24,695 bases of DNA from a virus. The stretch lies in IMG/VR virus record IMGVR_UViG_3300034062_001044, positions 1 to 24,695 of that record; one strand, 5' to 3'. The notes beneath the pieces were generated by a model. That model saw only the letters and a program-made list of their open reading frames with translations. It was not told where the DNA came from and made no database searches. A program made the translations under genes and the position numbers. Shown piece after piece: positions 7,453-13,180 of the stretch; within the stretch, counting starts at the first letter, position 1, and every line of letters starts with the position of its first letter.

Positions 7453-8361
7453 TTAATTCTCCAAATAACGGTGTATTGGTGTATCTGCTTCTTCAATAAA
7501 CTGCTGACTCTTGTAATCAAACCATAGTTTTAACTTGCCTTCCCACTCGCCATTTCGTTGTTTTTCACAGACCAATACGGCATCCGGCACTTCTCTATCA
7601 AAATGATGTGGGTTTTCTGCAACAATCTGCGCTTTTTCCTTGTTTTTCCAAACAATGAACACATTGTCTGCCTGGTCAGTAATCGAACCTGAACCCTTTA
7701 AATCAAACTTTCCACCTATGGATTTCTCGTCACTTCCTTTTCTCATGTGATGAACTAGGTGTATATGCACTCCTGAATCCCTTGAAAGGGCGCACAAGGC
7801 GTTTACGAAGTCCTTTTGACCATTCATATCATCCTCACCCTTAACGCACTTCATAAGGCTATCTATGACGATTTGGGTAATTCCTAGTTCTGTAGTGGCA
7901 TACCGGCAAACTGCAAGCATTTGCTGAACATCAATCATCCCATGATGGTCGTATAAGTAAAGCTGGTCTTTTTTCCAGTTAGAAAAGGCTTGTGTTGCAG
8001 TAGGAGCAGGCTTTTTTTGACCTGCGGCCTGTCTTACCATTCGCGCTAAAGTAATCTCAGGGCGCATTTCAAAGCTAGCAATAAGGCACTTTTGACCCTG
8101 TTCTACTAATCCAAGCACGACTTGACCCAATAATAACGACTTTCCATGCCCGTTTACCCCAGCCCAAAGACTGACTTCAGACGGTCTAATAGAGATATTT
8201 CTAGCCTTTTGCCAAGGTAATGCACAGCCTTTGGCGTATAAATTACCTGCAAAGTAATCATCCAAAGACCCTTGATAGTCCGATTTTTCCCTAATCTTGC
8301 GTTTAACATTGGTTTCTTGGCTGTATTTCAACCAGTCAATATCATCCTTTTCTATAAACAT
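7453..8361 (-). CDS. Replicative DnaB-like helicase (RecA-fold ATPase)
   Basis: A 302-residue RecA-fold ATPase. I chose ATG 8361 because GGAGAG (8371-8366, minus strand) lies 4 bases upstream; ATGs at 8373 and 8409 are in frame but the ribosome site decides for 8361. Walker A is GVNGHGKS (68-75), the following SFEMRP carries a likely catalytic Glu (E98), Walker B is IVIDSL (164-169), and HLVHHMRKG (201-209) plus LKGSGSITDQADNVF (221-235) match the later DnaB/T7 gp4-type motifs. Only the ATPase domain is present: no N-terminal DnaB collar or primase domain, so it needs a separate loader/primase. It should unwind the fork during phage replication. The start overlaps the upstream gene by 20 bases. 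Confidence 0.88.
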   Translation of the reverse strand: MFIEKDDIDWLKYSQETNVKRKIREKSDYQGSLDDYFAGNLYAKGCALPWQKARNISIRPSEVSLWAGVNGHGKSLLLGQVVLGLVEQGQKCLIASFEMRPEITLARMVRQAAGQKKPAPTATQAFSNWKKDQLYLYDHHGMIDVQQMLAVCRYATTELGITQIVIDSLMKCVKGEDDMNGQKDFVNALCALSRDSGVHIHLVHHMRKGSDEKSIGGKFDLKGSGSITDQADNVFIVWKNKEKAQIVAENPHHFDREVPDAVLVCEKQRNGEWEGKLKLWFDYKSQQFIEEADTPIHRYLEN

Positions 8362-8656
8362 TAATCTCTCCATCGTTATCAAGACCGATGATTGTATTGA
8401 CTTCAGCATCTACCAAGGCAATCCACCACTTTGTAAACTGAGCAATGTCTTTAGCTGGCATTAGTTGGATGTTTAAGTCTTTAGCCCAACTCAAATCCAC
8501 CAGTTTTTGATGGTCTCTATCGTCTATCCATACCGTAGGAATAATTCCGTCAGATACATCCTTTTCTGCGTTAAAGGTCTTGCCAAACTGCACAAATACC
8601 GATTTAGGTTTGTTACCGGCCATACGCATTGCAATTATTTGATTATGTCCAATCAT
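8342..8656 (-). CDS. Hypothetical protein between replication protein and helicase
   Basis: A 104-residue soluble protein. ATG 8656 is preceded by the 13-base module GGAGTAAGTGATG (8666-8654 on the minus strand), which also contains the stop of the upstream gene; an in-frame GTG sits immediately before it. Visible features are a mixed alpha/beta sequence with PTVWIDDRDHQKLVDLSWAK and the pair KWWIALV. No family recognised. Its place between the DnaT-like protein and the helicase suggests a replication accessory such as a loader or cofactor, but the protein has no ATP-binding motif and this remains a guess. Confidence 0.7.
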   Translation of the reverse strand: MIGHNQIIAMRMAGNKPKSVFVQFGKTFNAEKDVSDGIIPTVWIDDRDHQKLVDLSWAKDLNIQLMPAKDIAQFTKWWIALVDAEVNTIIGLDNDGEINVYRKG

Positions 8657-8666
8657 CACTTACTCC
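8654..8666 (-). promoter_or_regulatory. Repeated translation-start module, copy 1
   Basis: Minus-strand GGAGTAAGTGATG: ribosome site, spacer and ATG of the 104-residue gene. It is identical over 13 bases to the starts at 10034, 10405 and 11881. The TAA within it ends the upstream replication gene. Confidence 0.85.
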
Positions 8667-9301
8667 CAAGGTTTTTTAGTTTGTACTGCATTTTTTGTAC
8701 CACCTGAATCTTGACACCTAGAAAGCCAACCACTTAAAAACTTGTTGTAATTGCTCTTGGTTTTGGTAGGGTTAGCTTTTAGCCATACAACTGCTTTTGA
8801 TAGTTCTGCATCAATATTTGTAGCTGGATAGGCTTTGCTCCAAAGTTCTTTTTGAGAATCATCAATATTTTCAAAACAGTTACTTTCGGCATTGAAGCTA
8901 ATTGCGTTCAATGCACCCTTACCCTTCCCCTTACCCTTACCCAAGCCGTCATCTGACTGACTAATGACCGTCACTTGTCCGCAATCTGCTGACGGATACT
9001 TGCCTTTGCTTCTAACTCGTTGTTCCCATTTAAGAATTTGCAAATATGGTTTGTCATCTACTTGATAACGGATTGCTAACTCTTGTCTGACAAGTGACTG
9101 CAAATGGCTGTCAATTTTATCTAGTTTTACGCTATCTTTTAATGGATAGCAGCGTGATTTAAGTATTGGAAGCCTGGCATCCATACGACCAAAATCATCA
9201 CTAACCACTAACAACCGATAAAAAAAGACTTCTTCTTCAGGTGTAAGGCCGTCTATTGCTGAGGAATCAACAATACCCTCTTTTAGTAACCTATTCGGCA
9301 T
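8660..9301 (-). CDS. Phage replication protein (winged-helix N-terminus, DnaT-like C-terminus)
   Basis: A 213-residue protein. I chose ATG 9301 because MPNRLLKEGIVDSSAIDGLT is the usual opening of this phage family; an upstream in-frame start at 9367 lies deep in the HNH gene. Residues 1-100 resemble the helix-turn-helix domain of phage replication-initiation proteins (PEEEVFFYRLLVVSDDFGRMDARLPILKSRCYPL). A (GK)4 linker sits at 121-128. Residues ~148-196 (DSQKELWSKAYPA...YNKFLSGWLSRC) resemble primosomal/DnaT-like ends. It probably recognises the origin or loads the helicase encoded two genes downstream. No strong ribosome site is seen; it overlaps the HNH gene by 11 bases and may depend on coupling. 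Confidence 0.78.
   Translation of the reverse strand: MPNRLLKEGIVDSSAIDGLTPEEEVFFYRLLVVSDDFGRMDARLPILKSRCYPLKDSVKLDKIDSHLQSLVRQELAIRYQVDDKPYLQILKWEQRVRSKGKYPSADCGQVTVISQSDDGLGKGKGKGKGALNAISFNAESNCFENIDDSQKELWSKAYPATNIDAELSKAVVWLKANPTKTKSNYNKFLSGWLSRCQDSGGTKNAVQTKKPWE
8916..8944 (-). repeat. Short GGTAAG-type repeat encoding a Gly-Lys linker
   Basis: On the minus strand the replication gene has four GG(T/G)AAG hexamers in a row, giving Gly-Lys repeated four times between its two domains. A 6-base unit keeps frame on gain or loss, so linker length can vary by slippage. Confidence 0.8.
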
Positions 9302-9698
9302 AAAATTTAGTACCTTTTTCATATCTGTATTGAAAATGTTTGCAATCTTCAGCATCGCCCCATTCAAGCATTAATTCGTAAGGTATTCCAATAGCGCCAC
9401 CTATAAACCAAGCAAATTCATGCCTACTGTATGGGCCATCCATGTGGGCATAAGAACAAACTTTTTTTAAAAAATCTTCCATAGAATGTTGATGTTCATG
9501 GCAATTTTCGCAAAGTACAGCAAGTTGTTTAGGACTGTATTCCCAAGGTTCACGACCTTTAAAATATTCCTTGTGGTGAACATTTAAAGTTGATTCGCCA
9601 TCACCACATCGCTCACAATGAAAATCAGCCTTTTGCATAGCCTCAAGCCTGAGTTTTTGCCATCTAGGGTCTTTTAACTTTTCCCAATATGCACTCAT
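9291..9698 (-). CDS. HNH-type zinc-binding endonuclease-like protein
   Basis: A 135-residue protein. ATG 9698 is chosen over 9713 because AAAGGA lies five bases upstream. The N-terminal two-thirds form an HNH/zinc module: CERC (C28, C31), NVHHKEYFKGREPWEY (H41, H42) and LCENCHEHQH (C63, C66, H67). The tail ~75-135 (GPYSRHEFAWFIGGAIGIPYELMLEWGD) is unfamiliar. HNH domains nick or cut DNA using one metal ion. It lies second in the leftward operon between the regulator and the replication protein. It could be a replication/recombination nuclease or a degraded mobile endonuclease. The two CxxC pairs are intact, so it may be functional. Confidence 0.78.
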   Translation of the reverse strand: MSAYWEKLKDPRWQKLRLEAMQKADFHCERCGDGESTLNVHHKEYFKGREPWEYSPKQLAVLCENCHEHQHSMEDFLKKVCSYAHMDGPYSRHEFAWFIGGAIGIPYELMLEWGDAEDCKHFQYRYEKGTKFYAE

Positions 9699-9699
9699 A

Positions 9700-9900
9700 T
9701 CAGTCCTTTGCAAACAAGTCTGGTCTAAGCATTTCCTTAGTCAAGCGACCTTCTGATAGTTCTAAAATGCGTTTTAAATGCTTTATTGGCACTCTGCCCC
9801 TATCAGCCCAGTTGTAAACAGCAGATGGTCTTATTTCTAAATGTTCTGCTAACTGCGTAATACTGCCAAATTCGGCTTTTATTAAATTTAATTGGTGCAT
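9700..9900 (-). CDS. Cro/YdaS-like helix-turn-helix regulator
   Basis: A 66-residue DNA-binding protein. ATG 9900 is preceded by a very strong AAGGAGG (9911-9905, minus strand); the ATG-like start at 9927 is upstream of that site. The helix-turn-helix spans about residues 13-34: SITQLAEHLEIRPSAVYNWADRG, followed by VPIKHLKRILELSEGRLTKEMLRPDLF. This is the Cro/YdaS type of small phage regulator, often with the typical YNW recognition helix. It opens the leftward operon, directly facing the divergent control region, so it probably binds there and tunes early transcription. No CI-like partner or integrase is visible in the window, so lysogeny cannot be claimed. Confidence 0.85.
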   Translation of the reverse strand: MHQLNLIKAEFGSITQLAEHLEIRPSAVYNWADRGRVPIKHLKRILELSEGRLTKEMLRPDLFAKD

Positions 9901-9949
9901 AAATCCTCCTTTTCCACACTCTACCACAAAATGAACAAAAGTGTTGTAT

Positions 9950-9964
9950 TAGGGAAACTCCCTA
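9950..9964. promoter_or_regulatory. Candidate operator palindrome
   Basis: TAGGGA-AAC-TCCCTA is a perfect inverted repeat with 6-base arms and a 3-base centre, lying between the two divergent operons and next to the regulator gene. It is a candidate site for the Cro/YdaS-like protein. Only one perfect copy is seen. Confidence 0.45.
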
Positions 9965-9972
9965 TAAAATAA

Positions 9973-10002
9973 TTGAATTAAAGTAGAACATTAGTGTATA
10001 GT
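9973..10002 (+). promoter_or_regulatory. Candidate rightward early promoter
   Basis: TTGAAT (9973-9978) and TATAGT (9997-10002) are separated by 18 bases and resemble a sigma-70 -35/-10 pair. The predicted RNA would start about 25 bases before ATG 10034. The spacing and position before a long rightward operon support the call; the -35 is imperfect. Confidence 0.55.
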
Positions 10003-10023
10003 GGAGTCTAGTTCAACAGTAAA

Positions 10024-10036
10024 GGAGTAAGTGATG
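10024..10036 (+). promoter_or_regulatory. Repeated translation-start module, copy 2
   Basis: GGAGTAAGTGATG, the start of the 26-residue membrane peptide and first ribosome site of the rightward operon. It is identical to copies at 8654 (minus), 10395 and 11871. Confidence 0.85.
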
Positions 10037-10114
10037 AAACCAACAGTATTTGATGTACTTTGCGCCTTAGTTTTGGGTGCAGTCTTAGGCGCGATGTTTG
10101 CGATGGGTGTTTAA
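10034..10114 (+). CDS. 26-residue membrane peptide, first gene of the rightward early operon
   Basis: Predicted product begins MKPTVFDVLCALVLGAVLG and ends AMFAMGV. Nearly the whole peptide is one hydrophobic helix with small residues four apart (G15, G19, A23), a pattern that favours helix packing in membranes. It has a strong ribosome site (AAAGGAG, 10021-10027) and lies just after the candidate promoter, so it would be the first protein made from this operon. The next gene starts one base after its stop. I know of no family. Possible roles are early membrane modification or superinfection control, or it may serve mainly as a leader that couples translation of the next gene. Confidence 0.6.
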   Translation: MKPTVFDVLCALVLGAVLGAMFAMGV

Positions 10115-10115
10115 C

Positions 10116-10394
10116 ATGAACAGCCACGATGCGTACTACGAACCCGAAGATGACTACACGGACTCTGACGAGTTCCAATGCGAAGTTGCAGAACTAATGA
10201 AAGACGAGTACAACCCATGCAACTGGGGTAATTTCTGCGAAGCGTTTGAGGGTGTACAAGACCCCGAAGTTGTAGCCCAATTAGAAGAACTGTTAGAAAA
10301 GCGTGACTTTATGGCTTTAGGCCGTAAGTTATGGAATATGTCGTATGAGTACCAAGAGCGTTTTGCCACAGATGCAGTATTAGATAACCAATAA
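10116..10394 (+). CDS. Strongly acidic early protein, unknown
   Basis: A 92-residue protein with 24 Asp/Glu against 6 Lys/Arg, densest in the first 20 residues (YYEPEDDYTDSDEF). ATG 10116 follows the stop of the 26-residue peptide by one base and has no clear ribosome site of its own, so it probably depends on coupling; a TTG at 10098 in frame is less likely. The C-terminal half looks helical (VVAQLEELLEKRDFMALGRKLWNMSYEYQERF). I recognise no family. Small acidic proteins made early by phages are sometimes DNA mimics that block host nucleases or polymerase, but no fold evidence supports that here. Sak follows 10 bases downstream. Confidence 0.75.
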   Translation: MNSHDAYYEPEDDYTDSDEFQCEVAELMKDEYNPCNWGNFCEAFEGVQDPEVVAQLEELLEKRDFMALGRKLWNMSYEYQERFATDAVLDNQ

Positions 10395-10407
10395 GGAGTA
10401 AGTGATG
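10395..10407 (+). promoter_or_regulatory. Repeated translation-start module, copy 3
   Basis: GGAGTAAGTGATG directly after the stop of the acidic protein gene; it starts the Sak gene at ATG 10405 (the GTG at 10402 is part of the module). Confidence 0.85.
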
Positions 10408-10938
10408 TCATATTTAGAACTACGCAAGATTAATGTAAACGAACACACAGAAAAGAAGGGTAAATTTACCTACCTTTCATGGGCTTGGGCGGTTGACCAA
10501 CTGTTACAAGCAGACCAAATGGCAACATGGGAATACCAGTCACCTATGCAGTTTGGTGATACTTTGATGGTATTTTGCTCAGTTACCGCATTTGGCAAGA
10601 CTATGACAGCCCAATTACCTGTCCTAAATGCCCAAAACAAAGCCATTGCTAATCCTGATGCGTTTGCGGTTAATACTGCAATGCAGCGTTGCCTGGCTAA
10701 AGCGATTGCCCTGCATGGTATTGGACTGTACATCTATGCCGGTGAGGACATTCCTACTGAAGAACCTGTAGATTTAACCGCAGAATCGAAGTTATGGGTA
10801 GATTCAATCAAGAATTGCACCACCATTGACGAACTAAAGTCCACATACGGTAAGGCATACGCAGTACTAAGTAAGGACAAAAACGCAGTCCAAATCATCG
10901 CAAACGCTAAAGACCTAAAGAAAGTGGAACTGACATGA
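10405..10938 (+). CDS. Sak-type single-strand annealing protein (RAD52-like)
   Basis: A 177-residue protein matching the Sak (formerly DUF1071) annealing family: FTYLSWAWAVDQLL (21-34), LPVLNAQNKAI (71-81), and the core TAMQRCLAKAIALHGIGLY (91-109) followed by IYAGED. These proteins form RAD52-like rings on single-stranded DNA and anneal complementary strands during phage recombination. Its ATGA overlap with the YqaJ exonuclease (10935-10938) and the SSB-like gene after that make a complete strand-resection and annealing module, as in lambda Red. The last ~50 residues (TIDELKSTYGKAYAVLSKDKNA) are a helical tail often seen in this family. ATG 10405 is chosen from the ribosome site. Confidence 0.9.
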   Translation: MSYLELRKINVNEHTEKKGKFTYLSWAWAVDQLLQADQMATWEYQSPMQFGDTLMVFCSVTAFGKTMTAQLPVLNAQNKAIANPDAFAVNTAMQRCLAKAIALHGIGLYIYAGEDIPTEEPVDLTAESKLWVDSIKNCTTIDELKSTYGKAYAVLSKDKNAVQIIANAKDLKKVELT

Positions 10939-11540
10939 TTGAACAAGGCACACCTGAATGGCATGAACTCCGCAGGGGCAAAGTAACCGCTTCTAGGGTA
11001 GCTGACATACTTGCAAAGACAAAGACTGGGCCTTCAGCGAGTCGGCAAAACTATCTGATTGAGCTTGCCTTGCAAAGAACTACCAAGACCATAGAAGAAT
11101 CATATACCAATGCCGCGATGGAATGGGGAACTAATACCGAACCCCAGGCTAGAGTTGCCTACGAAGTTAAAACAGGTAATTTTGTAGACCAAGTGGCATT
11201 TATTGACCATCCTACGATTGCAGGGTTTGGATGTTCACCCGATGGCTTGGTTGGCGAAAACCTTATTGAAATCAAATGCCCTAACTCAGCAACCCATTGG
11301 GAATACTTTAAGGCCAAAGAGCCACCTAAAAAGTACTTTATTCAGATGCAGGCTCAAATGGCAGTGACTGAAGCTAAATGGTGCGACTTTGTATCTTTCG
11401 ACCCAAGGATGCCGGAACGCAGTCAACTCTTGATAGTTAATGTCCCTAGAGATGATGTGTTTATATTAATTATGGAATCAGAAATAAAGCAGTTTTTAAG
11501 TGAAGTAGATGCAGAAGTAAAACTTATGGAGAATCAATAA
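10935..11540 (+). CDS. YqaJ/lambda-exonuclease-type recombination nuclease
   Basis: A 201-residue PD-(D/E)XK enzyme. The family order is clear: TPEWHELRRGKVTASRVADI (6-25), E69 in GTNTEPQAR, CSPDGLV with D103, LIEIKCP with E112 and K114, and the Q-rich helix YFIQMQAQMAV (134-144). These enzymes digest the 5' strand from double-stranded ends, leaving 3' single strands for an annealing protein. The partner annealing protein is the overlapping upstream gene. Length and motif spacing are normal for phage YqaJ recombinases and all expected catalytic residues are present. Its stop overlaps the ATG of the next gene by one base. Confidence 0.93.
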   Translation: MIEQGTPEWHELRRGKVTASRVADILAKTKTGPSASRQNYLIELALQRTTKTIEESYTNAAMEWGTNTEPQARVAYEVKTGNFVDQVAFIDHPTIAGFGCSPDGLVGENLIEIKCPNSATHWEYFKAKEPPKKYFIQMQAQMAVTEAKWCDFVSFDPRMPERSQLLIVNVPRDDVFILIMESEIKQFLSEVDAEVKLMENQ

Positions 11541-11791
11541 TGGCAATTCAATATTTTGTAAAAGCAGCAGTATCAGAGTACGAAGATAAAAACGATGGCA
11601 AGATGAAAAAACGCTATCAAAGTATTGGCGTAATCATGGACACTAAACATGGCCTTATGCTAAAACTTGAAACATTACCGTTGTTTGCCTTAAAAGAAGG
11701 CGGTTTAATTGCTTATTTAAACCCCCCTGAAGATAAAGCAATTCCTACGCAACAGGTAAGTAAAGAATTTAAGGAAGATGTGCCATTTTGA
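11540..11791 (+). CDS. SSB-like small protein with acidic C-terminal tip
   Basis: An 83-residue protein coupled to the exonuclease by a one-base overlap. It ends KEDVPF, resembling the acidic tip (DDIPF) by which bacterial SSB proteins recruit repair enzymes. The body has alternating beta segments (QYFVKAAVSEY, RYQSIGVIMDT, GLMLKLETLP, GGLIAYLNPP) that would fit a small OB fold, with several aromatic and basic residues available for single strands. It is far shorter than E. coli SSB. Its place right after the exonuclease and Sak makes a single-strand DNA-binding role likely, but direct family identity is not certain. Confidence 0.7.
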   Translation: MAIQYFVKAAVSEYEDKNDGKMKKRYQSIGVIMDTKHGLMLKLETLPLFALKEGGLIAYLNPPEDKAIPTQQVSKEFKEDVPF

Positions 11792-11880
11792 TAACGGGGC
11801 GAAAGCGGATGCTATCAGCCAATTAAGTTTGTGCTTCAATGATAGATGCAGCGAGTAGCTCCACCTAATAGGAGTAAGTG
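11789..11880 (+). promoter_or_regulatory. Untranslated leader with alternative pairings
   Basis: The 89 bases between the SSB-like gene and ATG 11881 hold no gene. TATCA (11813-11817) can pair with TGATA upstream (11789-11793), or as CTATCA with TGATAG downstream (11840-11845), so the two stems exclude each other. CTCC (11859-11862) can also pair with the GGAG ribosome site (11871-11874). Stems are short, so this is only a candidate RNA control element. It is one of the longest gaps in the rightward operon. Confidence 0.3.
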
Positions 11881-11883
11881 ATG
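11871..11883 (+). promoter_or_regulatory. Repeated translation-start module, copy 4
   Basis: GGAGTAAGTGATG at the start of the exported repeat protein; identical to the copies at 8654 (minus), 10024 and 10395. Confidence 0.85.
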
Positions 11884-12165
11884 AAAGAACTGATTATTTT
11901 TCTAGTAGGATTTACCATTGGCGGTTGGGCCGTGCAGTCAGAAGCACAAACTTATGTCATAACTAACCCACAAGGTTATAGCCAAGGAACTGTACAAGTA
12001 CAAGGTAACCAGGCGCAGGTCGTAAACAATGCAGGCTACATAACTCAAACCTTGACTATTTACCCCAATCAAGTTGTAACCCCACAAGGGTACGCCATTG
12101 GAACTCCTAGCTATACAGTCCCATCCGTACCCATGTCACCCCCATCCCCAAGGGTGCTGCAATGA
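11881..12165 (+). CDS. Exported small repeat protein
   Basis: A 94-residue protein with a Sec-type signal: MKELIIFLVGFTIGGWAVQSEAQ, probably cut after SEA (residue 22), leaving a mature protein of about 72 residues in the periplasm or at the surface. There is no lipobox Cys. The mature part has three imperfect repeats about 19 residues apart (NPQGYSQGT at 29, NNAGYITQT at 49, TPQGYAIGT at 67), suggesting a small beta structure, and ends in a Pro/Ser-rich tail. It has its own strong ribosome site and is coupled by ATGA to a 33-residue membrane peptide. Envelope-directed early phage proteins can block superinfection; that role here is inferred from location only. Confidence 0.75.
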   Translation: MKELIIFLVGFTIGGWAVQSEAQTYVITNPQGYSQGTVQVQGNQAQVVNNAGYITQTLTIYPNQVVTPQGYAIGTPSYTVPSVPMSPPSPRVLQ

Positions 12166-12263
12166 TTGAAACCGTAATGATTGTGTTTGCAATAGGCGTA
12201 TTTGCCATGTTTGCAACCGTTATGGTACTTGCCGCTATATTTCTTTTTTGGATAAATAAATGA
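12162..12263 (+). CDS. 33-residue membrane peptide
   Basis: Predicted product opens MIETVMIVFAIGVFAMFATV and ends MVLAAIFLFWINK: one long hydrophobic helix with a single acidic residue near the N-terminus and a Lys at the end. It overlaps the exported protein by ATGA (12162-12165) and the next gene by ATGA (12260-12263). This perfect double coupling, plus gap-free packing, argues that the tiny frame is real. It would sit in the inner membrane. No family recognised. It could assist export or localisation of the preceding protein, or act on its own in the host membrane. Confidence 0.65.
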   Translation: MIETVMIVFAIGVFAMFATVMVLAAIFLFWINK

Positions 12264-12898
12264 CATTTTTAGTAGTTAACATACCCCCAGTTAAATGCTT
12301 TGTGCGTAAAGAGTACCTTTACAACCATGAGAAGGGCCACGGAGAACTAGAACCTTGCGTATGGATGACCGCCAAGGCTATAAAGGGCCAAGCCTTTAGA
12401 ATTGAGTCTATGCTTACTAACTATGGGGCTTTGTACGATAAGCTGCCAATTAGTGCTTATGTATGGAAGGAAGTTGTTGACCCCCTGCCATTGGATTATT
12501 TGCAAATATGGGATTGCCTGTCATACGATATGGCGGTGATTGAAAAGTCTAACTTGCGTGGCCTGAAGGTGAAATACTTTGGTAAAGACAGGCAGTTTCA
12601 CTTTGGCAACTACTTGTTTACAGTCGATTTTGCCAGTCCTGATGCTAACCGTTTAGATACTAGCTTTAGCGAGGGGGTCGAGGAACACAAGTCGTACAAC
12701 TTTATCAAGCTAGATAACGGTCAATTTGCTTGCCAGCCGAACAACCGTTGCCTTTGGTACGATGTTTCGCTTGTGCCAGCAGAACTCAAAACACCTGATT
12801 TTAAAATACCAACCGAAATCTACAGCGTTGAAAACCATGCCAAGTGGTCAGCTAAAGACGAATGGTTCTACAACTTTGACGAGATAAAGCATGACTGA
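12260..12898 (+). CDS. Unknown 212-residue early protein
   Basis: A soluble, aromatic-rich protein (many Trp, Tyr and Phe), coupled upstream by ATGA and downstream by an 8-base overlap. Visible segments include FLVVNIPPVKCFVRKEYLYN, PCVWMTAKAIKGQAFRIESM, and FHFGNYLFTVDFASPD. Its Cys residues are scattered without a metal-binding pattern. No signal peptide, membrane helix or catalytic motif is apparent. The sequence has the look of a widely shared phage hypothetical of the replication/recombination region, but I cannot name a family or function. It sits between envelope-directed microproteins and a zinc-ribbon protein. Confidence 0.75.
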   Translation: MTFLVVNIPPVKCFVRKEYLYNHEKGHGELEPCVWMTAKAIKGQAFRIESMLTNYGALYDKLPISAYVWKEVVDPLPLDYLQIWDCLSYDMAVIEKSNLRGLKVKYFGKDRQFHFGNYLFTVDFASPDANRLDTSFSEGVEEHKSYNFIKLDNGQFACQPNNRCLWYDVSLVPAELKTPDFKIPTEIYSVENHAKWSAKDEWFYNFDEIKHD

Positions 12899-13043
12899 AA
12901 AACGCTATTGCACAAGCTGTGAGGTTATGCGCCCAGCAGACTACGGCAAGATGATTAAGGCTGGAAAGATTAACAGGTGGAAATGTACTGCCTGTTTTGA
13001 ACGAATTAACATACCAAAATACGCAAAAAAGGTGTCTAAATGA
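12891..13043 (+). CDS. 50-residue zinc-ribbon protein
   Basis: A small basic protein: MTEKRYCTSCEVMRP, then a short linker, then RWKCTACFERINIPKYAKK. Two CxxC knuckles (C7/C10 and C32/C35) make a four-Cys zinc ribbon, and the Lys/Arg-rich ends suit nucleic-acid binding. It starts 8 bases inside the preceding gene and its stop overlaps the next start by ATGA. Small zinc ribbons like this are common phage accessory proteins, sometimes acting on host transcription. The exact role is unknown. Confidence 0.7.
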   Translation: MTEKRYCTSCEVMRPADYGKMIKAGKINRWKCTACFERINIPKYAKKVSK

Positions 13044-13180
13044 ACGCTTATGACCTTGCAGATAGATTAGAACAGTTTTATACAGGTACGCATATTCAAA
13101 AAGCTGCTGAAGAATTGCGTAAATTGCAAAAAGAAAATGAAGAATTAAAAGAAAGTTTAAGAAAGGCACAAGAGAAATGA
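13040..13180 (+). CDS. 46-residue coiled-coil protein
   Basis: Coupled on both sides by ATGA overlaps. Residues 20-46 form a strong heptad coil (QKAAEELRKLQKENEELKES...), likely to dimerise. The N-terminal 18 residues (MNAYDLADRLEQFYTGTH) resemble a short helix. No catalytic features. Packing between coupled genes and a clean coil pattern support a real gene; its partner may be the next small helical protein. Confidence 0.62.
   Translation: MNAYDLADRLEQFYTGTHIQKAAEELRKLQKENEELKESLRKAQEK

Noticed and set aside
7142-7456. 104-residue plus-strand frame
   Set aside because: Antisense to a helical protein abutting the helicase gene; composition is Ser/Lys-rich shadow and it would break the leftward operon.
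11792-11880. Possible tRNA or catalytic RNA in the leader gap
   Set aside because: No cloverleaf, no T-loop GTTCRANNC and no CCA-like end. The GAAA tetraloop-like piece has only a 2-bp stem.
12162-12263. Doubt that the 33-residue membrane peptide is merely a spacer
   Set aside because: The rejected idea is a non-coding spacer: exact ATGA overlaps at both ends and a clean membrane helix favour a real gene.
12852-13169. 105-residue minus-strand hydrophobic frame
   Set aside because: It covers three coupled plus-strand small genes with zinc-ribbon and coiled-coil patterns, which explain the sequence better.
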